Positions 43,492 to 50,993 of a stretch of 50,993 nt of DNA are shown one piece after another (the stretch's first letter is position 1; each line of letters starts with the position of its first letter). The notes beneath the pieces are model-generated. The model saw only the letters and a program-made list of their open reading frames with translations, made no database searches and was not told the DNA's origin. Source of the stretch: JALYRV01 sp036675475 (lineage in GTDB: Bacteria > Acidobacteriota > Vicinamibacteria > Vicinamibacterales > SCN-69-37); contig JAKFEY010000038.1 in assembly GCA_036675475.1 (NCBI GenBank), positions 1 to 50,993 on the forward strand, read 5' to 3'. The translations under genes and the position numbers were made by a program.

Positions 43492-45921
43492 ATGACTGAC
43501 CTTCGTTTTGCCTTTCGATCGCTCGCCCGCGCCAAGGGACTGTCGCTGACCGTCGTCCTCACCCTCGCCCTGGGGATAGGCGCCAACGCGGCGATCTTCA
43601 GCATCGTGCGGACCGTGCTGCTGCGGCCCCTGGTCAATCGAGACGCCGACCGGCTGATCTACATCCGGCAGAGCGCCTCCGGCATCGGCATGGAGAACGC
43701 GAACTTTTCCGTGCCCGAACTGCGCGACCTACAGCAGTCGGTGAAGTCGATCAGCGCGTTTGGCGACTTTTCGGTGATCGACTTCACGATGGTCGGGCTT
43801 GGCGAGCCGCGCACCGTCCGCGCCGGCGTGGTGGGCGGGTCCTACTTCGAGGTCATGGGACTGCGGCCGATTCTGGGACGGCTGCTGGGGCCTTCCGACG
43901 ATGGGCCGAAGGCGGACGGCGCGGCGGTGGTGACCCACCGGTTCTGGACGACCGCGCTCAAGAGCGATCCCGGCATCATCGGCCGGAAGATTCAGCTGAG
44001 CGATCGGCCCGCGACCATCGTGGGCGTGCTCGAGCCGTCGGTGCCGTATCCCCAGGAAACCGAGATCATCGCCAACGTCGTCACCAGCCCCCATCATCTC
44101 GACGCCACCATGGTGGATGGGCGGGTGCACCGGATGACGGAGCTGTTCGGGCGGCTCGCGCCCGGCGCGACGCTCGAGGCCGCGCGTGCCGAACTGCGCG
44201 TCGCCCACGCCGCCATGGTGAACGCGCATCCCGAGGCGTACCAGAAGCAGGCCGACTTCCGCATCGACGCCAGGGCGCTGCAGGAAGAGATCGTCGCGCC
44301 GGCGCGCACGATTCTGCTCGTGCTGCTCGTGGCGTCAGGGCTCGTGTTCCTGGTTGCGTGCTCGAACGTTGCGAACCTGATCCTCGCGCGCTCGGTCCGC
44401 CGTGAAGGCGAGCTCGCGATTCGCGCGGCGCTCGGTGCCGGCACGGGCGCGCTGCGGCGCACGCTGCTCGCCGAGAGCTTCCTGCTCTGCGCCACCGGCG
44501 CCGTGCTCGCCGTCGCCATCGCGCGGCCGATGGTGGCGGTGCTGGCGCGGTATGCGGCGCGGTTCTCGGTGCGCGCGAACGACGTCACGGTCGACGCGAG
44601 TTTGCTTTGGGTGGGCGGCGGCCTCGCGATTGCCGCGGCCGTGCTGCTGGCCTTCATCCCGCGGCTGCCGTCGGCGGATGCGGCCAAGGGCATGGGCCTC
44701 ACGAGCCGTGGCGTCCGTCTGACGTCGGGCACCAATCGCCGGCTGCGCGTGTTCGCGATCGTGCAGATTGGCGCCTCGTTCGTGCTGGTCGTGGGCGCCG
44801 GGATGCTCATCACCACGCTGTTGGCGCTGCAGCGTCAGCAGACAGGCTTCCGCGGCAACCTGCTGGCCGTGAATGTGCCGGTCGTGTACACGAGGCAGCC
44901 CGCCGACATCGCGCGCTTCTATCGGGAAGCGGTGCGCCGGATCTCCGAGCTGCCGGGCGTTGCGCAGGTCGCGATTGGCACGGTCGTGCCGTGGCGCGAT
45001 CCGGGCTTCTTCGCCGCGCAGTTCACGATCGAGAACTACCGCAAGGCGAATGGCGAAGAAGATCCGCGGGCGCAGTTCCGGACGGTGTCGCCAGGCTTCT
45101 TCAACGCGCTTGGCGTGCGGCTCATCGCGGGCCGCGACTTCAGCGACGCCGATCGCGCCGACAGCGAGAAGGTCGTCATCATCAGCGAGAGCCTCGCCCG
45201 CCGCATGCTGCCGGGCCTGGACGCGGTCAATCGCCGGTTGATGTGGACCGACCCGGTCATGGCCTTCATTGGCGGCAGCACCGGCCCGCGGCGCATCATC
45301 GGCGTCGTGACCGACGTCGACGACGAGCACCTCGTGCCGGAGCCCACGATGACGGTGTATCACCCGATCGAGCAGGAGATGGGCGGAGGGCGGTTGTTCA
45401 TTCACGCCAACGTCGATCCGTACACGCTCGTGCCGCCGGTGACGAAGGTGATCCGCGATCTTGCGAGCGATCAGCCGGTGGAGCGCGCGGCGACGCTCGA
45501 CGACATCCGCGCCGAGGTGATGGCGCCGGCGCGCGTGAACGCGCTGGTGTTCGGCGGATTCGCCGGCGTGGCGCTGCTCATCGCGGTGGTCGGCGTGGCC
45601 GGCGTGCTGGCGTTTTCGGTGAGCGCGCGCACGCGCGAGTTCGGCGTGCGCCTCGCCATCGGATCGACGCCGATGCACCTGCTCGCCGGCGTCCTGCGCG
45701 AAGGCGCGGTGATCGGCGTCGCCGGCATCGCGGCCGGCGTCCTCGGCGGCCTGCTGCTCTCACGCGTCGCCGGCAGCTTCCTGCCCGATGTGCAGCTGCC
45801 GGGCCTCGTGCCGATCGCGGGCGCCGCGCTCGTGCTGGTCGCGGCGGCGATAGTTGCGTCGGTGACGCCGGCGGCGCGCGCCTCGCGCGTGAATGTCGTC
45901 TCGGCGCTGAGGGCCGACTAG
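43492..45921 (+). CDS. ADOP-family FtsX/MacB-like permease
   Basis: 809 residues. A short cytoplasmic start (MTDLRFAFRSLARAKG) leads to helix 1 (LTVVLTLALGIGANAAIFSIV), a periplasmic MacB-type domain (about 45-265), three helices (about 268-400, with LVACSNVANLILARSVRREGELAIRAALGAG), then a second copy of the same plan: helix near 420, periplasmic part, and three helices at 680-800 ending ARASRVNVVSALRAD. This duplicated architecture is the acidobacterial duplicated orphan permease. No ATPase gene is adjacent. The export substrate is unknown. Confidence 0.92.
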   Translation: MTDLRFAFRSLARAKGLSLTVVLTLALGIGANAAIFSIVRTVLLRPLVNRDADRLIYIRQSASGIGMENANFSVPELRDLQQSVKSISAFGDFSVIDFTMVGLGEPRTVRAGVVGGSYFEVMGLRPILGRLLGPSDDGPKADGAAVVTHRFWTTALKSDPGIIGRKIQLSDRPATIVGVLEPSVPYPQETEIIANVVTSPHHLDATMVDGRVHRMTELFGRLAPGATLEAARAELRVAHAAMVNAHPEAYQKQADFRIDARALQEEIVAPARTILLVLLVASGLVFLVACSNVANLILARSVRREGELAIRAALGAGTGALRRTLLAESFLLCATGAVLAVAIARPMVAVLARYAARFSVRANDVTVDASLLWVGGGLAIAAAVLLAFIPRLPSADAAKGMGLTSRGVRLTSGTNRRLRVFAIVQIGASFVLVVGAGMLITTLLALQRQQTGFRGNLLAVNVPVVYTRQPADIARFYREAVRRISELPGVAQVAIGTVVPWRDPGFFAAQFTIENYRKANGEEDPRAQFRTVSPGFFNALGVRLIAGRDFSDADRADSEKVVIISESLARRMLPGLDAVNRRLMWTDPVMAFIGGSTGPRRIIGVVTDVDDEHLVPEPTMTVYHPIEQEMGGGRLFIHANVDPYTLVPPVTKVIRDLASDQPVERAATLDDIRAEVMAPARVNALVFGGFAGVALLIAVVGVAGVLAFSVSARTREFGVRLAIGSTPMHLLAGVLREGAVIGVAGIAAGVLGGLLLSRVAGSFLPDVQLPGLVPIAGAALVLVAAAIVASVTPAARASRVNVVSALRAD

Positions 45922-45926
45922 AGGGA

Positions 45927-46388
45927 TCAGCTGAGCGGCGGGCCGAGGATCTCGATTCCGAATTGCTTCGCGGTGGCGACCAGGCCCGCCATCGCCTCGG
46001 GCGGCGGGGGACCGGACGGCGGCGGCACGTCCTCACGCCCGGCCGGCCGCGCCATCGTCCGCACGAAGTCCTCGAACTGCCGGCGCGTCGTGATGACGAG
46101 CCAGCGCGCGCGTTCGGATTCGACGCGATAGGTGTGGGGCGTGCCTTTGGGCGCGATCGCGGTCTCGCCGGCCGTCACCAGGCGATCGGCGCCGTCCAGC
46201 CTGAACCGCAGCTCGCCCTCCAGCACGTGAAATACCTCGTCTTCGTCGACGTGCAGGTGCAGCGGCGGAGAATCGCCGCGCGGCGCCGTCTGCTCGAGAA
46301 TGGAGATGCCGTCCTTCCCGTCGCGATGCGACAGGCGCACGCGAATCAGCGTGCCCATGAACCACAGAGACTCTGGTGCATTCCGCAT
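45927..46388 (-). CDS. Cupin-domain protein
   Basis: 153 residues, single cupin barrel at about 15-105. Motif 1 is PPLHLHVDEDEVFHVLEGEL (His, His, Glu and later His as metal ligands) and motif 2 APKGTPHTYRV. The C-terminus is Pro-rich and then helical. It binds a metal and is either a small oxygenase or isomerase, or a sensor; no substrate can be named. It converges with the ADOP permease and is divergent from the membrane protein gene. Confidence 0.85.
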   Translation of the reverse strand: MRNAPESLWFMGTLIRVRLSHRDGKDGISILEQTAPRGDSPPLHLHVDEDEVFHVLEGELRFRLDGADRLVTAGETAIAPKGTPHTYRVESERARWLVITTRRQFEDFVRTMARPAGREDVPPPSGPPPPEAMAGLVATAKQFGIEILGPPLS

Positions 46389-46394
46389 ACGAAA

Positions 46395-46411
46395 ATTTTA
46401 CGGAATATTCC
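46395..46411. promoter_or_regulatory. Possible -10 and palindromic operator upstream of the cupin gene
   Basis: The reverse strand reads TAAAAT at 46395-46400, six bases before the cupin ATG. Directly behind it is the perfect palindrome GGAATATTCC (46402-46411), a candidate repressor site in this divergent region. Confidence 0.35.
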
Positions 46412-46526
46412 CCGCCAGGTGCGAATTCTTCCCCGGCTCGCGCGGGCCCCTCCCGGGCACGAGCGGCATTCAGGCCGCAACCCGCGGAACGAGACCGGCA
46501 CGCCTGATGCGTCGGTACTGCGTGCC

Positions 46527-47054
46527 ATGTTGTTCTCCGATCGCAGCATCCTGACGATGGTCCACGGGATTGGGTTCGGCGGCGCCGCGCTGCTGGGCCT
46601 TGCCGCGGCCATGTTTTATCTGCACGCGGCGCGCGCGTCTACCGAAGCAGAGACGCTGCCACGCGGCGCGAACAGCTGGGCGCGGCTGACCGTCCTGACG
46701 TCCGTGATCCTCTGGCTCACGGTCATCACCGGCACGTACGTGGTGTTCCCGCAGTACCGCGCGACGCCGCCCGCTGGCGCCGACCTGGCCGCGTTTCCCC
46801 GTGCGCTGCTCACGGCTGACCCCTCCACCGCATGGCTCCATGCCTTCGCGATGGAGATCAAGGAGCACATGCCGTGGATTGCGGCGATGCTCACATCAGC
46901 CGCGGCGTTCGTCGCCCTGCGTTATCGCGCGCGCGTTCTGCACGACGCCGCGCTGCGGCTGATGGTGTTCTGGTATCTGGCGGCCTCATTTGCGCTGGTC
47001 GCGCTTGCGTCCGTGCTTGGGGTCTTCGTGAACAAGGTCGCTCCGCTTCAATAG
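46527..47054 (+). CDS. Four-helix membrane protein, unknown
   Basis: 175 residues from ATG 46527; the frame is open further upstream with no better start. Four membrane helices (about 8-34, 50-71, 105-130, 143-168). His residues lie near membrane faces (MVHGIGFGG at 12-13, WLHAFAMEIKEHMPW around 100-112), which would suit heme binding, but this is only inference. It lies ten bases before a membrane-hemerythrin gene, with which it is probably cotranscribed. No family recognised. Confidence 0.75.
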   Translation: MLFSDRSILTMVHGIGFGGAALLGLAAAMFYLHAARASTEAETLPRGANSWARLTVLTSVILWLTVITGTYVVFPQYRATPPAGADLAAFPRALLTADPSTAWLHAFAMEIKEHMPWIAAMLTSAAAFVALRYRARVLHDAALRLMVFWYLAASFALVALASVLGVFVNKVAPLQ

Positions 47055-47064
47055 GAGGTCCGAC

Positions 47065-47856
47065 ATGAAGGTTCGTGACCACGTCAACGGCGCCGCGATG
47101 GCCGCGCTGCTCAGTGGAGCCATCGGCGCGTCCGCGATGGGCGTCTTCGTGCTGTTGCACGAAGCGGCCGTCTATTCGGCGCCCGCCCTGTATGGTCCCG
47201 CCGGCGGACTCAGCGGGCGGACGACGCTCGCCGTCGTCGTGTGGCTCGTGTCGTGGGCGGTGCTGCACTATCGATGGAGGACCCGCGACATCAGTCCCCT
47301 CGCGGTCGGCAGGGCGGCCTTTCTGCTGGTGGCGGCGGGCATCATCGCCACGGTTCCAACGGTCTGGGGCCTGGTGGCGCCCAGCGCGCACGCGGCGTCG
47401 CCCCAGGCGCGGCACGCGAGTGCCATACCCGCCTCGCTCGAGACCGAGCACGAGGAGATTCACGCCGAGCTGGTGAAGGCGACGAAGATGGCGGGCGCGG
47501 TAGGAGCGGCGGCCCGCGAGCTTGCCGCGGTGCTCGACCCGCACTTCGCGCGGGAAAACCAGATCGCGCTGCCGCCCCTCGGCCTGCTGGCGCCGCTCGC
47601 TGCCGGCGAGAAGCCGGAAGGGATGGGCGACGTGCTCGTGATGACCGATGCGCTCCGCAAGGAACTGCCGGGCATGATGCAGGAACACGTGCGCATTCGC
47701 GCGGCCACCGAAACGCTTCACAAGGCCGCGGCGCAGGTGAAGGCCGTCGACGTGGAGCGGTTTGCCGAAGCGCTTGCGGCGCACGCGCGCATGGAGGAGG
47801 AAGTGCTCTATCCCGCGGCGATCCTCGTGGGAGAGATCATCCGCGGGCGGAGGTAA
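47065..47856 (+). CDS. Membrane protein with C-terminal hemerythrin (HHE) domain
   Basis: 263 residues, ATG preceded by AGGAGG. Residues 8-105 form three membrane helices. Residues about 122-258 form a hemerythrin-like four-helix bundle with all expected iron ligands: His129 (TEHEEIH), His160 and Glu164 (DPHFARE), His208 (MQEHVRI), His240 and Glu244 (AHARMEEE). The domain should hold a diiron site that binds oxygen or reacts with nitric oxide. The membrane anchor and linked four-helix protein suggest a membrane oxygen/NO sensor or carrier; this is inference. Confidence 0.85.
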   Translation: MKVRDHVNGAAMAALLSGAIGASAMGVFVLLHEAAVYSAPALYGPAGGLSGRTTLAVVVWLVSWAVLHYRWRTRDISPLAVGRAAFLLVAAGIIATVPTVWGLVAPSAHAASPQARHASAIPASLETEHEEIHAELVKATKMAGAVGAAARELAAVLDPHFARENQIALPPLGLLAPLAAGEKPEGMGDVLVMTDALRKELPGMMQEHVRIRAATETLHKAAAQVKAVDVERFAEALAAHARMEEEVLYPAAILVGEIIRGRR

Positions 47857-47877
47857 GCAGGCGATAGGCGGACCGCG

Positions 47878-50322
47878 TTACTCGTCGCGCAGGGCAATCA
47901 GCGGATTGATGCGCGACGCGCGGCGCGCCGGCAGATAGCTGGCGACGAGCGCCACGGCGATCAGCACCGATGCGACAGCGGCGTACACCGCGGGCTCATT
48001 GGGCTGGACGTTGAACAGCAGCGTCGTCATGTACTCGCTCAGGAACCACGCGCCGGCCAGGCCGATGGCGACGCCGATGCCGGCCTTCCACACGCCTTGC
48101 TTCAGGATCAGGCCGGAGATCTGTCCTCGCGACGCGCCGATGGCGCTGCGCACGCCGATTTCACGCGTCCGCTGCGACACGTCGTAGGCCAGCACGCCGT
48201 AGATGCCGAGCGCCGACAGGAACAGCGCGAGGCCGGCGAATACGGTGAGCAGCAGCATGACGGCACGGCGGTTGTCGAACGACGAGTCCACCACTTCCTG
48301 CAGCACACCGACTTCGAACAGCGGGCTGGCAGGATCGATCGCGCGGACCTTTTCGCGCAGCGCGGTGACGGCGTCGCTCGTCGACCGATCCGTGCGCAGG
48401 AACATCGTCATGCCCGCGGGCCGCGCCTGCGGCGGCAGGATCTGATAGACGAAGGGATTGCCGCTCTTTTCCTCCACGCCGTTGTGCGGCACGTCCTTCA
48501 CGATGCCGATGATCCGTGGCCAGTCGTCGGGGTTCTGCGGCCGGCCGCCGAAGGCGAACCGTCCGCCGAGGGCCGAACCGTTCGGGAAGTACTTCCGCGC
48601 GAAGCTCTCGTCGACGACGAAGACGCGCTGGGCGATGGCGGCATCCGCCTCCTGGAAGAAGCGTCCCTCCACCAGCTGGAGGCCGAGCGTCTCGGCGTAC
48701 CCGGGCGTCACGATCACGCGGAAGGCCCCAGGCTGCGGAGCGCCCGGGGGCAGCGTGTCGTTCTCGAGCGTGAACGCGTTGATCGGCAGGCCACCCTGGA
48801 ACGGTGTGGCGCTGGACAGCGCCACCGACGTCACACCCGGGATCTCTCTCATGGCCTGGGTCAGGCGCTCGCGAATCGAGACGGCGGCCGCTTCGGTCGC
48901 GCGATGCTGCCGCGTCAGCGCGATGCGCGCGGTGACGACGTCGGCGGCTTCGAGGCCCGTATCCACCTTCAGCGCCTGCGCGAAGCTCCGGATCAGCAGG
49001 CCGGCGCCCGTCAGCAGCATCAGCGCCACGGCTACCTGCGCGACGACGAGTCCGCCGCTGAGCGCGCGCACGCCGCGGCTCGACGACGAACCGCGCGAGC
49101 TGCTCTGGAGGACCGACGCGAGATTGGTGCGCAGCGTATGCAGGACCGGGATCAGGCCGATGAGCAGGCCAACGACGAGGCTCAAGCCGATGGCGAACCC
49201 GAGCACGCGCCAGTCGAGCGACGCCGGGAGCGACTGCGGCAGCATCTTCGCCAGATAGAAGTTCGTGCCGCGCAGCGCGGCCCAGGCCACGCCAATGCCG
49301 AGCAGCGCGCCGAGCGATGTCAGGATCAGGCTCTCCATGAGGAACTGCCGCGCAATCGTCGCGCGCGAGGCCCCGAGCGCCGATCGAATGGCGAGCTCCG
49401 ACTGCCGCGCGTTGGACCGTACGAGCAGCAGGTTCGCCACGTTGACGCAGCCGATGAGCAGGACGAACGCGACGGTGCCCTGAAGGAGCAACAGCGTCGG
49501 CCGCACCGGCGCCACCCGCTGTTCCTGCACGCCGCCCACATTCATCGTCATGCCCGAGCGCTCGGCGAAGGCCTTCAACGGAGGCGGTCCCGCGTCGACG
49601 TAACGCTTCTCCATGACTTTGGCCTCGGCGTCGGCCTGGCCCGCCGTGACGCCCGGCTTGAGGCGCGCGAACAACTGAATGCCCACGCCATAGCGGCCCT
49701 GGGGATTTTCCGCCTGCGCGGGCCAGCTCAGGGGCGCGATGAACTTCATCCGCGCGTCGAGCGCTTCCAGCTCGCGCGGCGCCACGCCGATTACCTTGTA
49801 CGCCTCGTCGTCGATCTGGATGTTCTGTCCGAGAACCTCGGGACTTTCCTGGTACTGCGAGCGCCAGTACGACTGCGTGAGGACGATGACCTTGTCGGCG
49901 CCGGGCTTGTTCTGCTCTTTGGTGAAGAACGTGCCGTGAATGGGCTGGATCCGGAGGATGTTGAAGATTTCAGCGGTGGCGCGCACGCCGGGGGTGCGCA
50001 CGACGGAGTCCTTCTCACCGACCAGGCCGTAGAAGAACGTCCACAGCGCGAGACTTTCGTAGGAGGTCGCGTTCTGGGAATAGTCCATGTAAAACGGGAC
50101 GTTCGCCGGCATGCGGTTGAGGCCGGCCTTCGCCGCGGACGTATACAGCTCCACGATCTGCTGCGGCTCCTGGTAGGGCAGCGGCTTCAGCATCAGCGAA
50201 TAGACCGACGAAAAAATCGCGGTGGTCGCGCCGATGCACAGCGCCAGCGTGAGCAGGGTGGTCGCGGTAATCCGCTTGGACTTCCAGAGGAGACGGAACG
50301 TCTGTCGAAGGTCTGACATCAT
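47878..50322 (-). CDS. ADOP-family FtsX/MacB-like permease
   Basis: 814 residues from ATG 50322; the next codon is also ATG (50319), and a longer frame upstream lacks conservation. Start MMSDLRQTFRLLWKSKRITA, helix 1 TLLTLALCIGATTAIFSSVY, periplasmic MacB-type domain, then helices with IGCVNVANLLLVRSNARQSELAIRSALGAS, and the second copy with YDVSQRTREIGVRSAIGASRGQ and the C-terminus PARRASRINPLIALRDE. This is the same duplicated layout as the permease at 43492. The two proteins are only distantly alike. No partner ATPase is present. Confidence 0.92.
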   Translation of the reverse strand: MMSDLRQTFRLLWKSKRITATTLLTLALCIGATTAIFSSVYSLMLKPLPYQEPQQIVELYTSAAKAGLNRMPANVPFYMDYSQNATSYESLALWTFFYGLVGEKDSVVRTPGVRATAEIFNILRIQPIHGTFFTKEQNKPGADKVIVLTQSYWRSQYQESPEVLGQNIQIDDEAYKVIGVAPRELEALDARMKFIAPLSWPAQAENPQGRYGVGIQLFARLKPGVTAGQADAEAKVMEKRYVDAGPPPLKAFAERSGMTMNVGGVQEQRVAPVRPTLLLLQGTVAFVLLIGCVNVANLLLVRSNARQSELAIRSALGASRATIARQFLMESLILTSLGALLGIGVAWAALRGTNFYLAKMLPQSLPASLDWRVLGFAIGLSLVVGLLIGLIPVLHTLRTNLASVLQSSSRGSSSSRGVRALSGGLVVAQVAVALMLLTGAGLLIRSFAQALKVDTGLEAADVVTARIALTRQHRATEAAAVSIRERLTQAMREIPGVTSVALSSATPFQGGLPINAFTLENDTLPPGAPQPGAFRVIVTPGYAETLGLQLVEGRFFQEADAAIAQRVFVVDESFARKYFPNGSALGGRFAFGGRPQNPDDWPRIIGIVKDVPHNGVEEKSGNPFVYQILPPQARPAGMTMFLRTDRSTSDAVTALREKVRAIDPASPLFEVGVLQEVVDSSFDNRRAVMLLLTVFAGLALFLSALGIYGVLAYDVSQRTREIGVRSAIGASRGQISGLILKQGVWKAGIGVAIGLAGAWFLSEYMTTLLFNVQPNEPAVYAAVASVLIAVALVASYLPARRASRINPLIALRDE

Positions 50323-50499
50323 GGCCACTGACTTCGACGTCGAAAGGCCGCGGGGGGTTCGAAAGTGAGCGAAGGGATCGGGATCGAACCGGTTGGGCCC
50401 CGACAAGGGGAGACGTCGGAGGGTGTCAGGAATTTCGTGTGTGGGGCATAGCATGAGGAGCAGCTATGTCCCCGAAACGCAAAGCCCAGCAGCCCGACT

Positions 50500-50751
50500 T
50501 CAGGGTGGATTCGTCCGAAGGTGCCGTTGCGCAAAGGCTACGCCAGAGCCCGACTTGAGGTAACGCTCGAAGTTGCAGGCGCGGACTTCGTCCGAGAACT
50601 CGATAATCACATCGAGCCGCCATGGGCGGTCTTTGGCGGTGTGAGAACTGCGGCCAGCATTGTGTGAGGCCAGCCTCGAATGGGGATCGCAAGTCAGGCC
50701 GGTGTAATAGGCCCCACTTGCCTCGCTATGGAGGATGTACACGAACCGCAT
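50500..50751 (-). CDS. Small GIY-YIG nuclease-family protein
   Basis: 83 residues from ATG 50751 (MRFVYILHSE); an ATG twelve bases upstream is also possible. The GIY-YIG core is compact: VYIL, then YYTGLT in place of YIG, catalytic Arg in DPHSRLASHN, and catalytic Glu in NFERYLKSGSG. DRPWRLD between them is typical of this stand-alone group (YhbQ-like). It probably cuts DNA, but the cellular role is unknown. It lies next to a hairpin repeat array (50878-50991). Confidence 0.85.
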   Translation of the reverse strand: MRFVYILHSEASGAYYTGLTCDPHSRLASHNAGRSSHTAKDRPWRLDVIIEFSDEVRACNFERYLKSGSGVAFAQRHLRTNPP

Positions 50752-50877
50752 GGCTGCAGACATGCGTGTCGACAATGCAAGGAGGACCCCTGACGCTTTG
50801 CAACGAGATGCCGGAGAAGGAGGCATATCCTGCCAAGACGCAGGCTGAGGACACTGTCAGGAATGGCCACCCGCCTG

Positions 50878-50991
50878 TTCGCTGTCAGCTGTAGCCCACC
50901 TACGCGCTTCGCGCTACGGTGGGGTGGCTTGCCAACCGAAGCTCATTCGCTGTCAGCTGTAGCCCACCTACGCGCTTCGCGCTACGGTGGG
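50878..50991. repeat. Two direct copies of a 46-base hairpin repeat
   Basis: Identical copies at 50878-50923 and 50946-50991, spaced by 22 bases (period 68). Each contains CAGCTGTAGCCCACC, then an inner hairpin CGCGCTTCGCG, and the closing arm GGTGGG. The second copy is followed by GCA at the window edge, so more copies may follow outside. Confidence 0.9.
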
Positions 50992-50993
50992 CA

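Noticed and set aside
44335..45678. 447-codon frame antisense to the first ADOP permease
   Set aside because: Composition is typical of a shadow frame (Arg/His-rich) and the sense gene is clearly real.
50360..50400. GGGATCGAACC resembling a reverse tRNA T arm before the second ADOP gene
   Set aside because: No complementary stem and no remaining tRNA parts in either direction.
50878..50991. CRISPR array or integron attC sites
   Set aside because: Only two repeats of 46 bases with one 22-base spacer, repeats that are hairpins, no cas genes, and no attC core (GTTRRRY/RYYYAAC).

Overview
The window is GC-rich (roughly two thirds G+C by eye), densely packed chromosomal DNA. It most likely comes from an acidobacterium, probably of the Vicinamibacteria type. 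This is inference. It rests on two large orphan FtsX/MacB-type permeases without a partner ATPase (the ADOP family typical of Acidobacteria), the overall gene style, and -10 boxes lying almost on the start codon. No phage, insertion sequence, CRISPR array or rRNA was seen. There is one tRNA gene, a complete selenocysteine tRNA (36595-36690).

Layout. 1-4592: an incomplete TPR lipoprotein divergent from a bifunctional Rel (p)ppGpp enzyme, then ridA, rpmB and a DksA/TraR-type zinc-finger protein. 4662-13637: lon facing a tight reverse operon ileS-lspA-lgt-rluD-NUDIX, then a secreted PA-IL/LecA-like protein with its own terminator. 13793-17177: a forward operon of two M16 peptidase-like proteins (one with the zinc site, one without) and a GNAT protein. 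17181-20988: a reverse operon thiD-moaE-moaD-prfA-prmC-HIT. 21007-27657: bioY facing a reverse operon of aspartase, an exported methyltransferase, a polyprenyl synthase, a DUF4214-methyltransferase fusion and a membrane alkaline-phosphatase-superfamily protein. 27686-32336: class I fumarase facing an aldehyde dehydrogenase-phosphoglucose isomerase pair.

32444-35271 is the most unusual gene set: an ErpA-type Fe-S carrier, a Fur repressor fused to a ferritin-like/rubrerythrin domain, a PHP phosphoesterase, and an ABC-ATPase-like protein that has lost its nucleotide-binding motifs. 35292-43384 holds Cu/Zn superoxide dismutase, a HAD phosphatase, tRNA-Sec, a YdcF-like protein, a cold-shock protein with a long leader, a LigC-like DNA ligase, an exported PHP protein, YchF, a VTT membrane protein and a winged-helix protein. 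43492-50751 holds the two ADOP permeases around a cupin gene and a membrane/hemerythrin pair, and ends with a small GIY-YIG nuclease next to a repeat array that runs off the window.

Small palindromic repeats are the second theme. Several families sit at gene 3' ends, often at convergent junctions, and in several cases supply the stop codon. One further family appears to lie in frame inside prmC and moaE. Together these suggest a repeat-rich genome in which palindromes are tolerated at gene ends and occasionally inside proteins.
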